Shown: positions 26,838 through 34,757 of the stretch, in pieces | How positions within the stretch are numbered: position 1 is the first letter of the stretch | Layout of the letters: the number at the start of each line of letters is the position of its first letter | Assembly: GCA_030431675.1 (NCBI GenBank) | Contig: JAUIIV010000001.1 | Span: 124,001 to 188,000 of the forward strand | Length of the DNA: 64,000 nt | Source: Gammaproteobacteria bacterium | Lineage (GTDB): Bacteria > Pseudomonadota > Gammaproteobacteria > UBA6186 > Azoamicaceae | Direction of reading: 5' to 3' | Position numbers and translations under genes: made by a program | Notes under the pieces: generated by a model | What the model was told of the DNA's origin: nothing | What the model saw: only the letters and a program-made list of their open reading frames with translations | Databases searched by the model: none

Positions 26838-27563
26838 TCAACCCGGATTAGCGTACAAATATACTTGCTGTGCTGTGGATGGATTGTATAGTACAGGTTG
26901 CAAATTCTTGTACCCAAAAGGAGACTTTGTTAAATCTAAAGGCCGCGACTCTCCCAAGCGGATGTCTTTATTTAAATTAGCTGATCTATCACTGAAGGCA
27001 TTAGTTATTAATGCCGTAGAAAATTTAGGTACAATATTGGTCATAAAGTACTTAATATCTGAGTTAGGCCAGTATTGCAAAACATCCTTTACAATTAGCA
27101 AGTCTGCATTTAAATCCTTAGCAGCAAATTCTGGTAAATCTTCATTGTACAAGAACAGTACATTTGATTTGCCATAACGTGCTCGATTACGTGTGACTAA
27201 GTCTTGTACAGTTTCATAACAAATGTATACCTTATCATCAGGAATATTAATCTGACGCATGAACTGCCAGTCACCACAACCAAAGTCGACATAAGTTGTA
27301 TAATTAGGATCATCGAAATAATTTTGTAACAACAGCATGTAGCTACTTATACGCTCAGGATTAGACTGCACTCCCGAGTAACGACGCCACATACCGTCTC
27401 TATAGATTTGGGTAAAAATTTTGCTATGATCTTCCGGATATAGCCAGTAGTAGAACTCTTGACGATATGTATAATAATTTTGAATAACTAGTAGCAATAG
27501 CAGAATGCCAATCAATGTACAGTAAACCTGCAATCGCCTCAAAAATTTGGGATCACTAAACAT
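26838..27563 (-). CDS. Membrane-anchored SAM-dependent methyltransferase
   Basis: A 241-residue protein with one membrane segment near the N-terminus (about residues 13-28) and a class I methyltransferase core: motif I YVDFGCGDWQF, an acidic strand-2 end (ICYET) and LLIVKDVLQYW as motif IV. Substrate unknown. It is a single gene between yebC and hsp20. The N-terminal anchor resembles that of the glycosyltransferase-like gene at 4034. Confidence 0.75.
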   Translation of the reverse strand: MFSDPKFLRRLQVYCTLIGILLLLLVIQNYYTYRQEFYYWLYPEDHSKIFTQIYRDGMWRRYSGVQSNPERISSYMLLLQNYFDDPNYTTYVDFGCGDWQFMRQINIPDDKVYICYETVQDLVTRNRARYGKSNVLFLYNEDLPEFAAKDLNADLLIVKDVLQYWPNSDIKYFMTNIVPKFSTALITNAFSDRSANLNKDIRLGESRPLDLTKSPFGYKNLQPVLYNPSTAQQVYLYANPG

Positions 27564-27660
27564 TTTGCATTCCTTGCATAAGATCCAATGTGTTTTAAGA
27601 AATATAGAACCAAAGTTTGCATAAGTAAAATCATTAATTAAGTTGCAACGCTTAGTAAAA

Positions 27661-27679
27661 GGGGCGAATTAATCGCCCT
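27661..27679 (-). terminator. Terminator hairpin after hsp20
   Basis: GGGCGA / TCGCCC stem with loop ATTAA at 27662-27678, overlapping the hsp20 stop. On the minus strand the stem is followed by CCTTTTAC. Short stem, plausible intrinsic terminator. Confidence 0.45.
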
Positions 27680-28109
27680 CTTTAACATCAATTTTCTTAG
27701 CCTTCCTCTTAGTGATCTTAGGTATAGTTAACTTCAATACGCCTTTATTGCACTTGGCTAATATATCGTCACTTGCAACATCATCTGGAAGTGAGAACGT
27801 GCGTGAAAATTGACCAAAGTAGCGCTCGGTTCTAGTATACCCTTCTTGCTCATCTTTACTCTCACTAGCTCGCTCACCCTCTATGGTTAACATATTACCA
27901 TCCATATGCACATGAATATTCTTCGGATCTACTCCTGGTATATCAGCGTAAACAATATATTTATCTTCTTTGACCTGTACGTCTACATGCGGAGTCCATC
28001 TAGTGTAACTAGAGTCATTAGTAGTGTCATTAGCTAGCAAAGAGCTTAGCTCATTTTGTAAAGTATCTAAAAAACCATTACCTGATCGGTATCGTATAAT
28101 GCTCATCAT
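27669..28109 (-). CDS. Small heat-shock protein Hsp20
   Basis: A 146-residue alpha-crystallin-domain chaperone. Domain cues: TPHVDVQVKEDKYIVYADIP, the region around IHVHMDGNMLTIEGER and the closing FSLPDDV and GVLKLTIPK. It holds unfolded proteins under stress without ATP. AGGAGAT precedes ATG 28109 (a second ATG follows directly). A sigma-32-like promoter lies just upstream. Confidence 0.95.
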   Translation of the reverse strand: MMSIIRYRSGNGFLDTLQNELSSLLANDTTNDSSYTRWTPHVDVQVKEDKYIVYADIPGVDPKNIHVHMDGNMLTIEGERASESKDEQEGYTRTERYFGQFSRTFSLPDDVASDDILAKCNKGVLKLTIPKITKRKAKKIDVKEGD

Positions 28110-28136
28110 ATATCTCCTATTTTACTTAAAGAAGAT

Positions 28137-28162
28137 ATATGGATGAGCAAAATTATTTCAAG
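28137..28162 (-). promoter_or_regulatory. Sigma-32 (heat-shock) promoter of hsp20
   Basis: On the minus strand CTTGAAA (28162-28156), a 12-base spacer, then TCCATAT (28143-28137). This closely follows the RpoH consensus CTTGAAA-N11-16-CCCCATNT. It fits in the 58 bases between the aspS stop and the hsp20 start. Confidence 0.75.
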
Positions 28163-28167
28163 GGTAC

Positions 28168-29940
28168 TTAAGTTAAGACGTCACTCTTAGCTTGAGTATT
28201 AGTAGTTTGCAGTTTCTTGATCCCAAGCTCTTGCAATTGTTCAGCATTAACATCGGAAGGAGCTTCTGTCATTAAACAACTTGCTGACTGGGTCTTAGGA
28301 AAGGCTGTCACATCCCGGATAGAGCTAGTTCCACAGAGCCACATCACCATACGGTCAATACCCAATGCCATGCCACCATGTGGAGGACAACCAGACTTCA
28401 GAGCTTGCAATAAAAACCCAAACTTTTCATCAGCTTGATCTGCAGAAATACCCAACAAGTCAAATACTGCTGACTGCAATTCTTGATCGGCAATACGTAC
28501 CGAGCCGCTACCAAACTCCGTACCATTAACTACTAAGTCATAAGAACGGGATAACATCGATGCAGGATCAGTATTCTTAAACTCTTCTATGTTGGTAACT
28601 TTGGGACTAGTAAATGGATGATGCATAGATATCCAACGTCCATCTTCTTGCTCAAACATCGGAAAATCTGTTACCCATAGCGGATGCCATGTATCAGTTA
28701 TTAATTCTAACTCTGTACCAAGTTTACTGCGCAGTGCAGCTAAAGATTCATTAACTAATTTAGTATTACCTGCACCAATAAAAATTATATCGCCAGTCTT
28801 CGCTCCTGTTTTAGCTATTAAGTCGGCAATATTCTGATCATCTTCAATATTTTTAAGTAGTGACGATTGTAATCCTTCACGCCCTTTATCTACATCATTA
28901 ACTTTAATATAAGCAATCGTAGCAGCGCCATGTTTTTTAGCAAAATCTGTTAGTTGATCTAAGGTCTTGCGAGTAAACTTAGTTGCAGCTTGTGGTGCAC
29001 AGATAGCTGCTGTACGCCCTGCCTCGGCAAACATTGGTAGCTCTATATCCACCAATACTAGCGGATTACGTAAATCAGGTCTGTCAATACCATATTTTTG
29101 TACTGCATCAGCATACGTCATATGCGGGAACGGTGACGGTAACTCTATATCCTTGGCCTCTTTAAATAAGCGTGTCACCATTTGTTCAATGATTTGCATA
29201 ACATCACGCTCTTCTACAAAAGACATCTCTAAGTCTATCTGGCTAAACTCTGGTTGCCTATCAGCACGTAAATCCTCATCTCTAAAACAGCGTACAATTT
29301 GATAATAGCGGTCAAATCCAGACACCATTAATAACTGTTTAAACAACTGGGGGGACTGCGGTAATGCATAAAAGTTACCTGGATTTACTCTACTTGGCAC
29401 CAAATAATCACGCGCACCTTCTGGAGTAGCTTTAGTTAAAATAGGTGTCTCAATTTCTAAGAAATTATTATCGGTTAAATAATCACGCATAATTTTATTA
29501 ACCTTGGCACGCATTAACAAATTTTCTTGCATCTTAGAACGGCGTAAGTCTAAGTAACGATACTTAAGACGCACTTCCTCAGAAGCCACCTGATTATCAT
29601 CAGGATAAAACGGTAATGGCACAGTTGTGTTTAAAATTTCTAAATCTTGTACCTGAATCTCTATTGTGCCAGTGGGTATATTATTATTTACAGTCCCTTC
29701 AGGGCGATTCTGCACTGTACCAGATACACACACCACATATTCCTTACGCGCGCGCTCCGCAACATTAAACACTGCAGCATCTGGATTAACTACTACCTGC
29801 ACCAAGCCAGTACGATCACGAATTTCTAAAAAAATTAATCCGCCTAGATCACGACGATTGTGCACCCAACCGCATATGCTTACTTCTTTATTTATTTCAG
29901 CGGTGCTGATTTCACCACAGTAGTTAGTTCTGTATCTCAT
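28168..29940 (-). CDS. aspS: Aspartyl-tRNA synthetase
   Basis: A 590-residue class II synthetase of bacterial type. The anticodon-binding OB domain starts MRYRTNYCGEI with GWVHNRRDLGG; catalytic motifs include FLEIETPILTKATPEGARD, RCFRDEDLRADRQPEF (motif 2) and GMALGIDRMVMWL (motif 3). A longer frame from 30051 would add 37 unrelated residues; ATG 29940 with AGGGGAG just upstream and the family N-terminus decide the start. Confidence 0.98.
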   Translation of the reverse strand: MRYRTNYCGEISTAEINKEVSICGWVHNRRDLGGLIFLEIRDRTGLVQVVVNPDAAVFNVAERARKEYVVCVSGTVQNRPEGTVNNNIPTGTIEIQVQDLEILNTTVPLPFYPDDNQVASEEVRLKYRYLDLRRSKMQENLLMRAKVNKIMRDYLTDNNFLEIETPILTKATPEGARDYLVPSRVNPGNFYALPQSPQLFKQLLMVSGFDRYYQIVRCFRDEDLRADRQPEFSQIDLEMSFVEERDVMQIIEQMVTRLFKEAKDIELPSPFPHMTYADAVQKYGIDRPDLRNPLVLVDIELPMFAEAGRTAAICAPQAATKFTRKTLDQLTDFAKKHGAATIAYIKVNDVDKGREGLQSSLLKNIEDDQNIADLIAKTGAKTGDIIFIGAGNTKLVNESLAALRSKLGTELELITDTWHPLWVTDFPMFEQEDGRWISMHHPFTSPKVTNIEEFKNTDPASMLSRSYDLVVNGTEFGSGSVRIADQELQSAVFDLLGISADQADEKFGFLLQALKSGCPPHGGMALGIDRMVMWLCGTSSIRDVTAFPKTQSASCLMTEAPSDVNAEQLQELGIKKLQTTNTQAKSDVLT

Positions 29941-30041
29941 TTGACTTCTCCCCTGATACTCAGCAAAATAGCATAGTGAAGCGTATACATACAAGGTATA
30001 TATACATAAGTTATAAATTCTTAGCTGCAGGTTGAGGAAAT

Positions 30042-30311
30042 ATGTTGTCATTAATAAAAATCGTGATTGCTACAGGTTTTGTCTATTTGTTATGGTCAGT
30101 AACAAAATTTGTATTACGTGTCCGTAAGATTATGACAACCCTACGCGGCGCAGCTGGGATGCACAAAGGGCGTCAGACACGACCAAAACAAGAGCCACAA
30201 AAAGCAATGGTTAAATGTGCCCAATGCCAACTATATGTAATCGACAGCGATGCTATAAGCCAACAAGGCAATTATTTTTGCTCACCAGAGCATGCTGCGG
30301 CTTTTCGTTAA
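30042..30311 (+). CDS. PP0621-family small zinc-ribbon-like membrane protein
   Basis: An 89-residue protein with one N-terminal membrane segment (about residues 5-26) and a C-terminal motif VKCAQCQLYVIDSDAI...FCSPEHA, a four-ligand metal site (Cys-x2-Cys ... Cys-x3-His) typical of the PP0621 family. Function unknown. It is divergent from aspS and its 3' end overlaps the first minor pilin gene by 34 bases, so it heads the pilin operon. Confidence 0.7.
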   Translation: MLSLIKIVIATGFVYLLWSVTKFVLRVRKIMTTLRGAAGMHKGRQTRPKQEPQKAMVKCAQCQLYVIDSDAISQQGNYFCSPEHAAAFR

Positions 30312-30748
30312 TAGAATTACTAATTGTTATCACCTGTATAAGTGCCTTTGCTACCGCAGGATTTTCTGCACTAAACAAGCTATTTTTCAATAGAAATCTT
30401 ACCCAAGCGGCCTACAAACTTGAACTGGCTTTTGCTCTTGCCCATAGTATCGCTGTCAGCAATAAATGCTCTGTAACCCTTAAACCTAGTTGTGGCTCTG
30501 ATTGGCGCCATGGTATTAGCGTACTCTCATCTAACCATTTAGCTAATAGAGACATAAAAATACCCCCGCTCAAAAACACAGTCATTTTATTGCAGCAAAG
30601 TGGGGTAAATGGACAAAAGGTTGAAATACAAGCAAACGGATATTGTAAAAGTAATGGTCATTTCAGCATTATCCCTTACAAATCGCATAAAAATTCTCCT
30701 ATACACTTATACTTTAATAAGGCGGCAAGGATATATATTAAAAGGTAA
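30278..30748 (+). CDS. Type IV minor pilin / GspH-FimT-like, TTG start
   Basis: The frame has no ATG before the pilin motif. A TTG at 30278, with AAGG nine bases before, gives a leader MLTRACCG followed by FSLIELLIVITCISAF, a proper prepilin peptidase site (Gly-Phe, Glu+5). The protein then has 156 residues with a hydrophobic N-terminal helix and a Cys-containing C-domain. The start lies inside the PP0621-like gene. Role: probably a minor pilin or pseudopilin priming pilus assembly. Confidence 0.7.
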   Translation: MLTRACCGFSLIELLIVITCISAFATAGFSALNKLFFNRNLTQAAYKLELAFALAHSIAVSNKCSVTLKPSCGSDWRHGISVLSSNHLANRDIKIPPLKNTVILLQQSGVNGQKVEIQANGYCKSNGHFSIIPYKSHKNSPIHLYFNKAARIYIKR

Positions 30749-30751
30749 ACA

Positions 30752-31258
30752 ATGCATGTATATACTAGTAAAAACCATCGCGCTTTGACGATTATGGAGC
30801 TACTTATCGTCGTAGCAATAGTTGCAGTCATAGTTGCGGTAGGGTATCCCAATTATAGTCGTGCCAAAGAAGAGGCACGCCGTGCCGATGCGCACGTAGC
30901 ATTAGTAGCATTAGAAGGTGTTATTGAGCGTTATTTGGTGGAGAACAATAAAGCGCAATTTGATGCAAGTGATTTAGCATTGTCTCAATTTACAAACTAT
31001 AGCTCTGGAGCAGGCACACCTGTATTTAGTAATGAAGGTTATTACCGCATAGTGATTAGCACTGATTCTAGTGGTTATATCCTTCAAGCAACAGCTGTAG
31101 CCGGTAATGGGCTTGGCACCTGCAATAATGCAGGTAACGAAAATGTCGGTCAATGTGGCGATCTAAAGTGCAGAAGTATGTATATTGATCATGGTGAGCG
31201 TACTAGTGAAGATGATAATGGGGTAACAGCAAATGCGGCAACTACCACGTGTTGGTAA
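30752..31258 (+). CDS. Type IV pilin-like protein, PilE type
   Basis: A 168-residue pilin-like protein with leader MHVYTSKNHRA and N-methylation helix LTIMELLIVVAIVAVI, then YPNYSRAKEEARRADAHVAL typical of PilE. The residue before the cleavage point is Ala, not the usual Gly, and the first mature residue is Leu. The C-domain has three or more Cys including a terminal one (TTTCW). Starts 3 bases after the previous pilin. Confidence 0.8.
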   Translation: MHVYTSKNHRALTIMELLIVVAIVAVIVAVGYPNYSRAKEEARRADAHVALVALEGVIERYLVENNKAQFDASDLALSQFTNYSSGAGTPVFSNEGYYRIVISTDSSGYILQATAVAGNGLGTCNNAGNENVGQCGDLKCRSMYIDHGERTSEDDNGVTANAATTTCW

Positions 31259-31907
31259 AAGTTTAGGCTTCACGATTGTAGAGATCATGACCGTAGTGAT
31301 CATCGCTAGCCTGCTTGTTGTCGCAGCATTACCTGGTTATGAAAATTTTATTCGTAATAACGAAGCATTTGTTACCGCATCTAGGTTAGCAGCTGCAATG
31401 CGCCTCGCTAAAGCTGAAGCAATCAAACATGGGATCCCTGTCACAGTATGCCCAATTTCCTCTAGCTTCAACCCAACTAGTGATTTTAATGAGGGAGTTG
31501 AACAATGGCCATGTCAGGCTACTACTACTTGGGATGCATGGAAGGTATTTAAGGATCCTAATTTTAATGCAACTGAGGATTTTTCTGACGGTTGGCCAAT
31601 AATTCAATATTATGGTGATGTACAGCCCGGTACTGTAGTATCTAACATATCTGGACCGGTTACTTTTGATCCAATGGGATTTGCAAATATTAATCCAAGC
31701 TCTACGCGCTCTGGTTGGACTTGGAGCTCTAGTTACAGTAGTGGCGAATGGGATTGGAGTTATAGTTATACTTCTTCTTATACAGGAAGTTACTATAGAT
31801 TATTTAGCATTGTTCCTAGCGGATGTTCAGGACAAAATGCCAAAGCCTTAGAAATTACACAGAATGGGGTGATTTCAATTTTTAATATAGATTGTTATGG
31901 AAATTAG
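31233..31907 (+). CDS. Type IV minor pilin FimT/GspH-like
   Basis: A 224-residue protein with leader MRQLPRVGKSLG and helix FTIVEIMTVVIIASLLVVAA, followed by RLAAAMRLAKAEAIKHGIPVTVCP, a strong FimT/GspH signature. A Ser/Tyr/Trp-rich stretch (about residues 155-185, with repeated Trp-Ser-Tyr-Ser) is unusual. It overlaps the preceding pilin by 26 bases and the next by 11. Confidence 0.85.
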   Translation: MRQLPRVGKSLGFTIVEIMTVVIIASLLVVAALPGYENFIRNNEAFVTASRLAAAMRLAKAEAIKHGIPVTVCPISSSFNPTSDFNEGVEQWPCQATTTWDAWKVFKDPNFNATEDFSDGWPIIQYYGDVQPGTVVSNISGPVTFDPMGFANINPSSTRSGWTWSSSYSSGEWDWSYSYTSSYTGSYYRLFSIVPSGCSGQNAKALEITQNGVISIFNIDCYGN

Positions 31908-32286
31908 AATGCGTGGTATAACTTTAGTAGAATTATTAGTAGTGATGAGTATTATAGCTATACTTGCAGTGGTAGGTTATCCTTCATATCAAACCTACTT
32001 AGTAGAGTCTCGTCGTGCAGATGCCAAGGTTGCTTTACGTGATAATCAGTTTATTCTGGAAGAATATATAAGTGAAAATGGTATTACCCCTACATCTGGC
32101 CAAGTAAGCTTAGCCACCACATCTCCAAATGGATTTTATACAATAGCATACACCCGAGTTAGTGATGATCGTTATAAGCTAGTTGCAACTGCAGCTACTG
32201 GTACAAGTCAAACTAGTGATACAGGATGTACAGTGATGACCTTAATAAGTGAAATGGATAAAATTTACCCAGTACAGTGTGATTAG
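31897..32286 (+). CDS. Type IV pilin-like protein, PilE type
   Basis: A 129-residue pilin: leader MEIRMRG, then ITLVELLVVMSIIAILAVVG and YPSYQTYLVESRRADAKVAL. The two Cys near the C-terminus (DTGCTVMT and PVQCD) form the usual disulfide loop. Last of the four-gene operon. A start at ATG 31909 would leave only a three-residue leader, so 31897 is used. Confidence 0.85.
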   Translation: MEIRMRGITLVELLVVMSIIAILAVVGYPSYQTYLVESRRADAKVALRDNQFILEEYISENGITPTSGQVSLATTSPNGFYTIAYTRVSDDRYKLVATAATGTSQTSDTGCTVMTLISEMDKIYPVQCD

Positions 32287-32361
32287 AAAAATATATTAAG
32301 AGTAACGAAGATATTCTAAGTCAAAATTTTTTTTCAATATAATAAGTGCTGTTTACTAAGG

Positions 32362-32718
32362 TTATTTATGTCCATAAGGCTGGGATAAGCCAGATACTAA
32401 CAAAGTTATAGCTAAGGTATTTAAGCTAATCCCTTCCAGCTCAGCTCTTCTAGCCAATTCTGCATGTAGACTCTTGGGTAAGCGGGCACGAAATTGTCCA
32501 CTATATTTACGATGCTTGTTTGGTTCTGGAATAGGTTTATCTTCGGCTATTGCAGTAGCGATCCATGCCTGAACCGCATCATCTCCCTCTGCTAAAGCTT
32601 CTACCACAGTATCTCCGTCCGCCATGCAGCCTGGTAAATCTGGATACTCTACCAAATATCCTCCACCTTCTTCTGCAGACAAAGTTCTTAGAACCATAGG
32701 ATAGTTATTTTTCTGCAT
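32362..32718 (-). CDS. hicB: HicB-type antitoxin
   Basis: A 118-residue protein: partial RNase H-like HicB domain (GGYLVEYPDLPGCMADGDT, then ALAEGDDAVQAWI) and a C-terminal Arc/MetJ-like ribbon-helix-helix (FRARLPKSLHAELARRAE). It neutralises HicA and represses its own operon. ATG 32718 has a perfect AGGAGG seven bases upstream; the longer frame to 32748 is ignored. Its hicA partner is frameshifted. Confidence 0.9.
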   Translation of the reverse strand: MQKNNYPMVLRTLSAEEGGGYLVEYPDLPGCMADGDTVVEALAEGDDAVQAWIATAIAEDKPIPEPNKHRKYSGQFRARLPKSLHAELARRAELEGISLNTLAITLLVSGLSQPYGHK

Positions 32719-32964
32719 ACTCAACCTCCTCAACAATACACTTGTCAATCATAGCAATAAATTTCTGCACGTATACAGGCTTAATTGGTTTATGACTGGG
32801 AACTGTCAGCCTGTAGGTGCCATTAGAAAATGTTACATGGCTTGTGCCAGGTTGCCTAGCCTATAAGTAAAGCCAAAATAAATTGCGACTGTCTTTAAAT
32901 CCTCAATGCGCCAATCAATCTGGTTAGCTCTCATTTTAAGCAACAACTTGTCTCTTTTGCTCAT
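32705..32964 (-). pseudogene. hicA: HicA toxin gene, frameshifted
   Basis: Reading from ATG 32964, MSKRDKLLLKMRANQIDW and LKTVAIYFGFTYR match HicA, then the frame runs into LGNLAQAM and stops at 32833. The rest of HicA (QPGTSHVTFSNGTYRLTVP, then HKPIKPVYVQKFIAMID) lies in another frame down to a stop at 32705, overlapping hicB. The break is at AGGCTAGG near 32860, which looks like a 5-base insertion. The catalytic His (GTSH) is in the second part. No functional mRNA interferase is expected without frameshifting. Confidence 0.85.
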
Positions 32965-33039
32965 AACTAATGGCACCATATTTGGAACCATTGTCAACAC
33001 TAAAGCGGCAATATTGGTCTCTATACCGTCCATTTTCAA

Positions 33040-33540
33040 AGTCTAGCTTTGAAATTTACCGGTGACCAACCAGGGATGCTAAATTAAGTAACATACATAA
33101 AGGCAAAGATAATCCAACTGTGGATCTTATTGTTCGAAGAAGTTAGCAAGTAACTTGTTCAACTCAAAAATACAAAGTTATTAACAAAAAAGCCGACAAA
33201 GTTACCTGAAGATTCGTTAAGGATAAATATTACCTGGATAATACCACCACTAATTTACGCTTCAAATGATCTTACAATATATCCTAACTCCAGAAACTTA
33301 CGCAATACTACACTCACAAAAATCGCCATCAAAAAAGCTAGCAACGGCGTTTTAACTTGCGTAATTAATAAAATAGGAAAAGCTCCAAGTAACAGAATCT
33401 GTAGCAGTAAATGAGTTCATCACACCAAGCTTTTCAGATACAAAAACATTATCAGGTAGTTTCAATGCGCCTGTCATTCAAAAGGTTTTACAGGGACTAA
33501 ACAAAACAGATCCTGTTGCTTATGCAGAATTAACAAAAAA
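33040..33540. other. Decayed region without an intact gene
   Basis: No complete ORF is supported. On the plus strand, two short open stretches look protein-like (about 33150-33415, containing LTKKPTKLPEDSLRINITW, and about 33415-33552, containing FNAPVIQKVLQGLNKTD and ending at a TAG), but no family is recognised. They lie in different frames and may be pieces of one broken gene. Next to the frameshifted hicA, this looks like a graveyard region. Confidence 0.4.
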
Positions 33541-33543
33541 ACC

Positions 33544-33568
33544 ACGGATATAGCAAAACTATATCCGT
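33544..33568 (-). terminator. Intrinsic terminator, minus strand
   Basis: ACGGATATAG (33544-33553), loop CAAAA, CTATATCCGT (33559-33568): a perfect 10-bp stem. On the minus strand it is followed by GG and seven T (complement of 33535-33541). It sits about 50 bases after the minus-strand ORF fragment ending at 33620. Confidence 0.65.
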
Positions 33569-33619
33569 ATAATAATCCTAAGTTAATAAGTCAATGATTT
33601 ACAGAAACTTAATGCAAAA

Positions 33620-33826
33620 TTACATAGCAAGGCTTGGCGAAGGCAACTTTGGCTTTGGTTTAAGCATTGGAAACATATCAAAATGATCTTTTAATAATTT
33701 CATAAAAAAACCTATGTCACCACCAAATTTTATTAACTCTTCGCGTGAATAAACGAATGTAGCCATAGCCCTACGCATACCTTTGACGCTATTTATAATA
33801 AAATGAACCAATTCATCATCTGGCAA
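33620..33826 (-). pseudogene. Gene fragment, unknown protein C-terminus
   Basis: A 68-residue open stretch from TTG 33826, with the same frame continuing upstream without start to about 33888. It ends FPMLKPKPKLPSPSLAM and is followed by a good terminator, so it resembles the 3' end of a real gene whose front has been lost. No family is recognised. Confidence 0.35.
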
Positions 33827-33889
33827 ACATACCTCTTGAGATTTTTCCCCAACAGAGCCGTCTTGCCCCCCTCATGATTTCCTCCATAT

Positions 33890-34280
33890 CATGCTTTTCC
33901 GTAGAAAAATACACAAAAAAATCTTCCTCGTTTCCTTAATGAGCATATGTTGAACCTTCAGAAAAATATATTGTTGCCATTCTAAAACCCTTATTTATTA
34001 AGCTATAATTTATGAATTGCATCCTGTGCCGTATGCTTCTACTCAGAGAAATCCTATATCATCTAAGTTAACATAGCACCTATCGTGTCCGCATTATAAA
34101 TAACAAGCTATGTGATGTCTATATTGTGACACTAGCTCTGCGCTCAATTACAAAGATAAAAAACATTAGCTTATTTTTAAAAGATTGTTACTACGTTTGT
34201 AAAATGTTAGACATAGGAATAGAAAGCATATGAATAATTGCCTTGAACAAGATTAACAAAGTTGCTACTGTATTCTTCCG
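33890..34280. other. Intergenic stretch, no feature found
   Basis: AT-rich sequence downstream of lspA without a supported ORF, RNA gene or repeat. Likely decayed sequence continuous with the stretch to its left. Confidence 0.4.
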
Positions 34281-34757
34281 TTAAGACTGCTGTAGTAACT
34301 TTGGTTTAAAGGCAGCGCCAAGAATTAACAAAAATGCACCTGCGCAGATCCCTACATCTGCGATGTTAAACATATACCAGTGCCAATTGCCGATATAAAA
34401 ATCTATAAAATCAGTAACTGTGCCTTGCAATAGGCGATCTAACATATTGCCCCATGCACCACCTAAGATCATGCCTATCGCCATTGCTTCAAGCCAATCT
34501 TTTTTGCGCAAACGAGTACTCCAGACTAGTATCACAACACTAATAAATACCGCCACACCAATAAATAACCAACGTTGCCAGCCATCGCTACTGGCTAATA
34601 AACCAAATGCAGCTCCTGGATTATGCCCCAAGTTAATATTTAAAAAAGGTAAAAACTTTACTGGCTGTGATGTCTGCATATAATGCAACACCCACCATTT
34701 ACTAGATTGATCTAAAACAAAAACTAAACACGCCATCAGCAAACTAGGCAAAAGCAC
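34281..34757 (-). CDS. lspA: Lipoprotein signal peptidase
   Basis: A 158-residue inner-membrane aspartic protease with four membrane segments; family motifs LDQSSKWWVL, NPGAAFGLLA, GGAWGNMLDRLLQGTVTDFIDF and FNIADVGICAGA contain the two catalytic Asp. It removes lipoprotein signal peptides (substrates here include Pal and the BamC-like protein). GTG 34757 with GGAGAG upstream overlaps the ileS end by 14 bases. Confidence 0.96.
   Translation of the reverse strand: MLLPSLLMACLVFVLDQSSKWWVLHYMQTSQPVKFLPFLNINLGHNPGAAFGLLASSDGWQRWLFIGVAVFISVVILVWSTRLRKKDWLEAMAIGMILGGAWGNMLDRLLQGTVTDFIDFYIGNWHWYMFNIADVGICAGAFLLILGAAFKPKLLQQS

Noticed and set aside
29941..30051. 37-residue N-terminal extension of AspS
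   Set aside because: The extension has no family match; ATG 29940 has AGGGGAG and the normal N-terminus.
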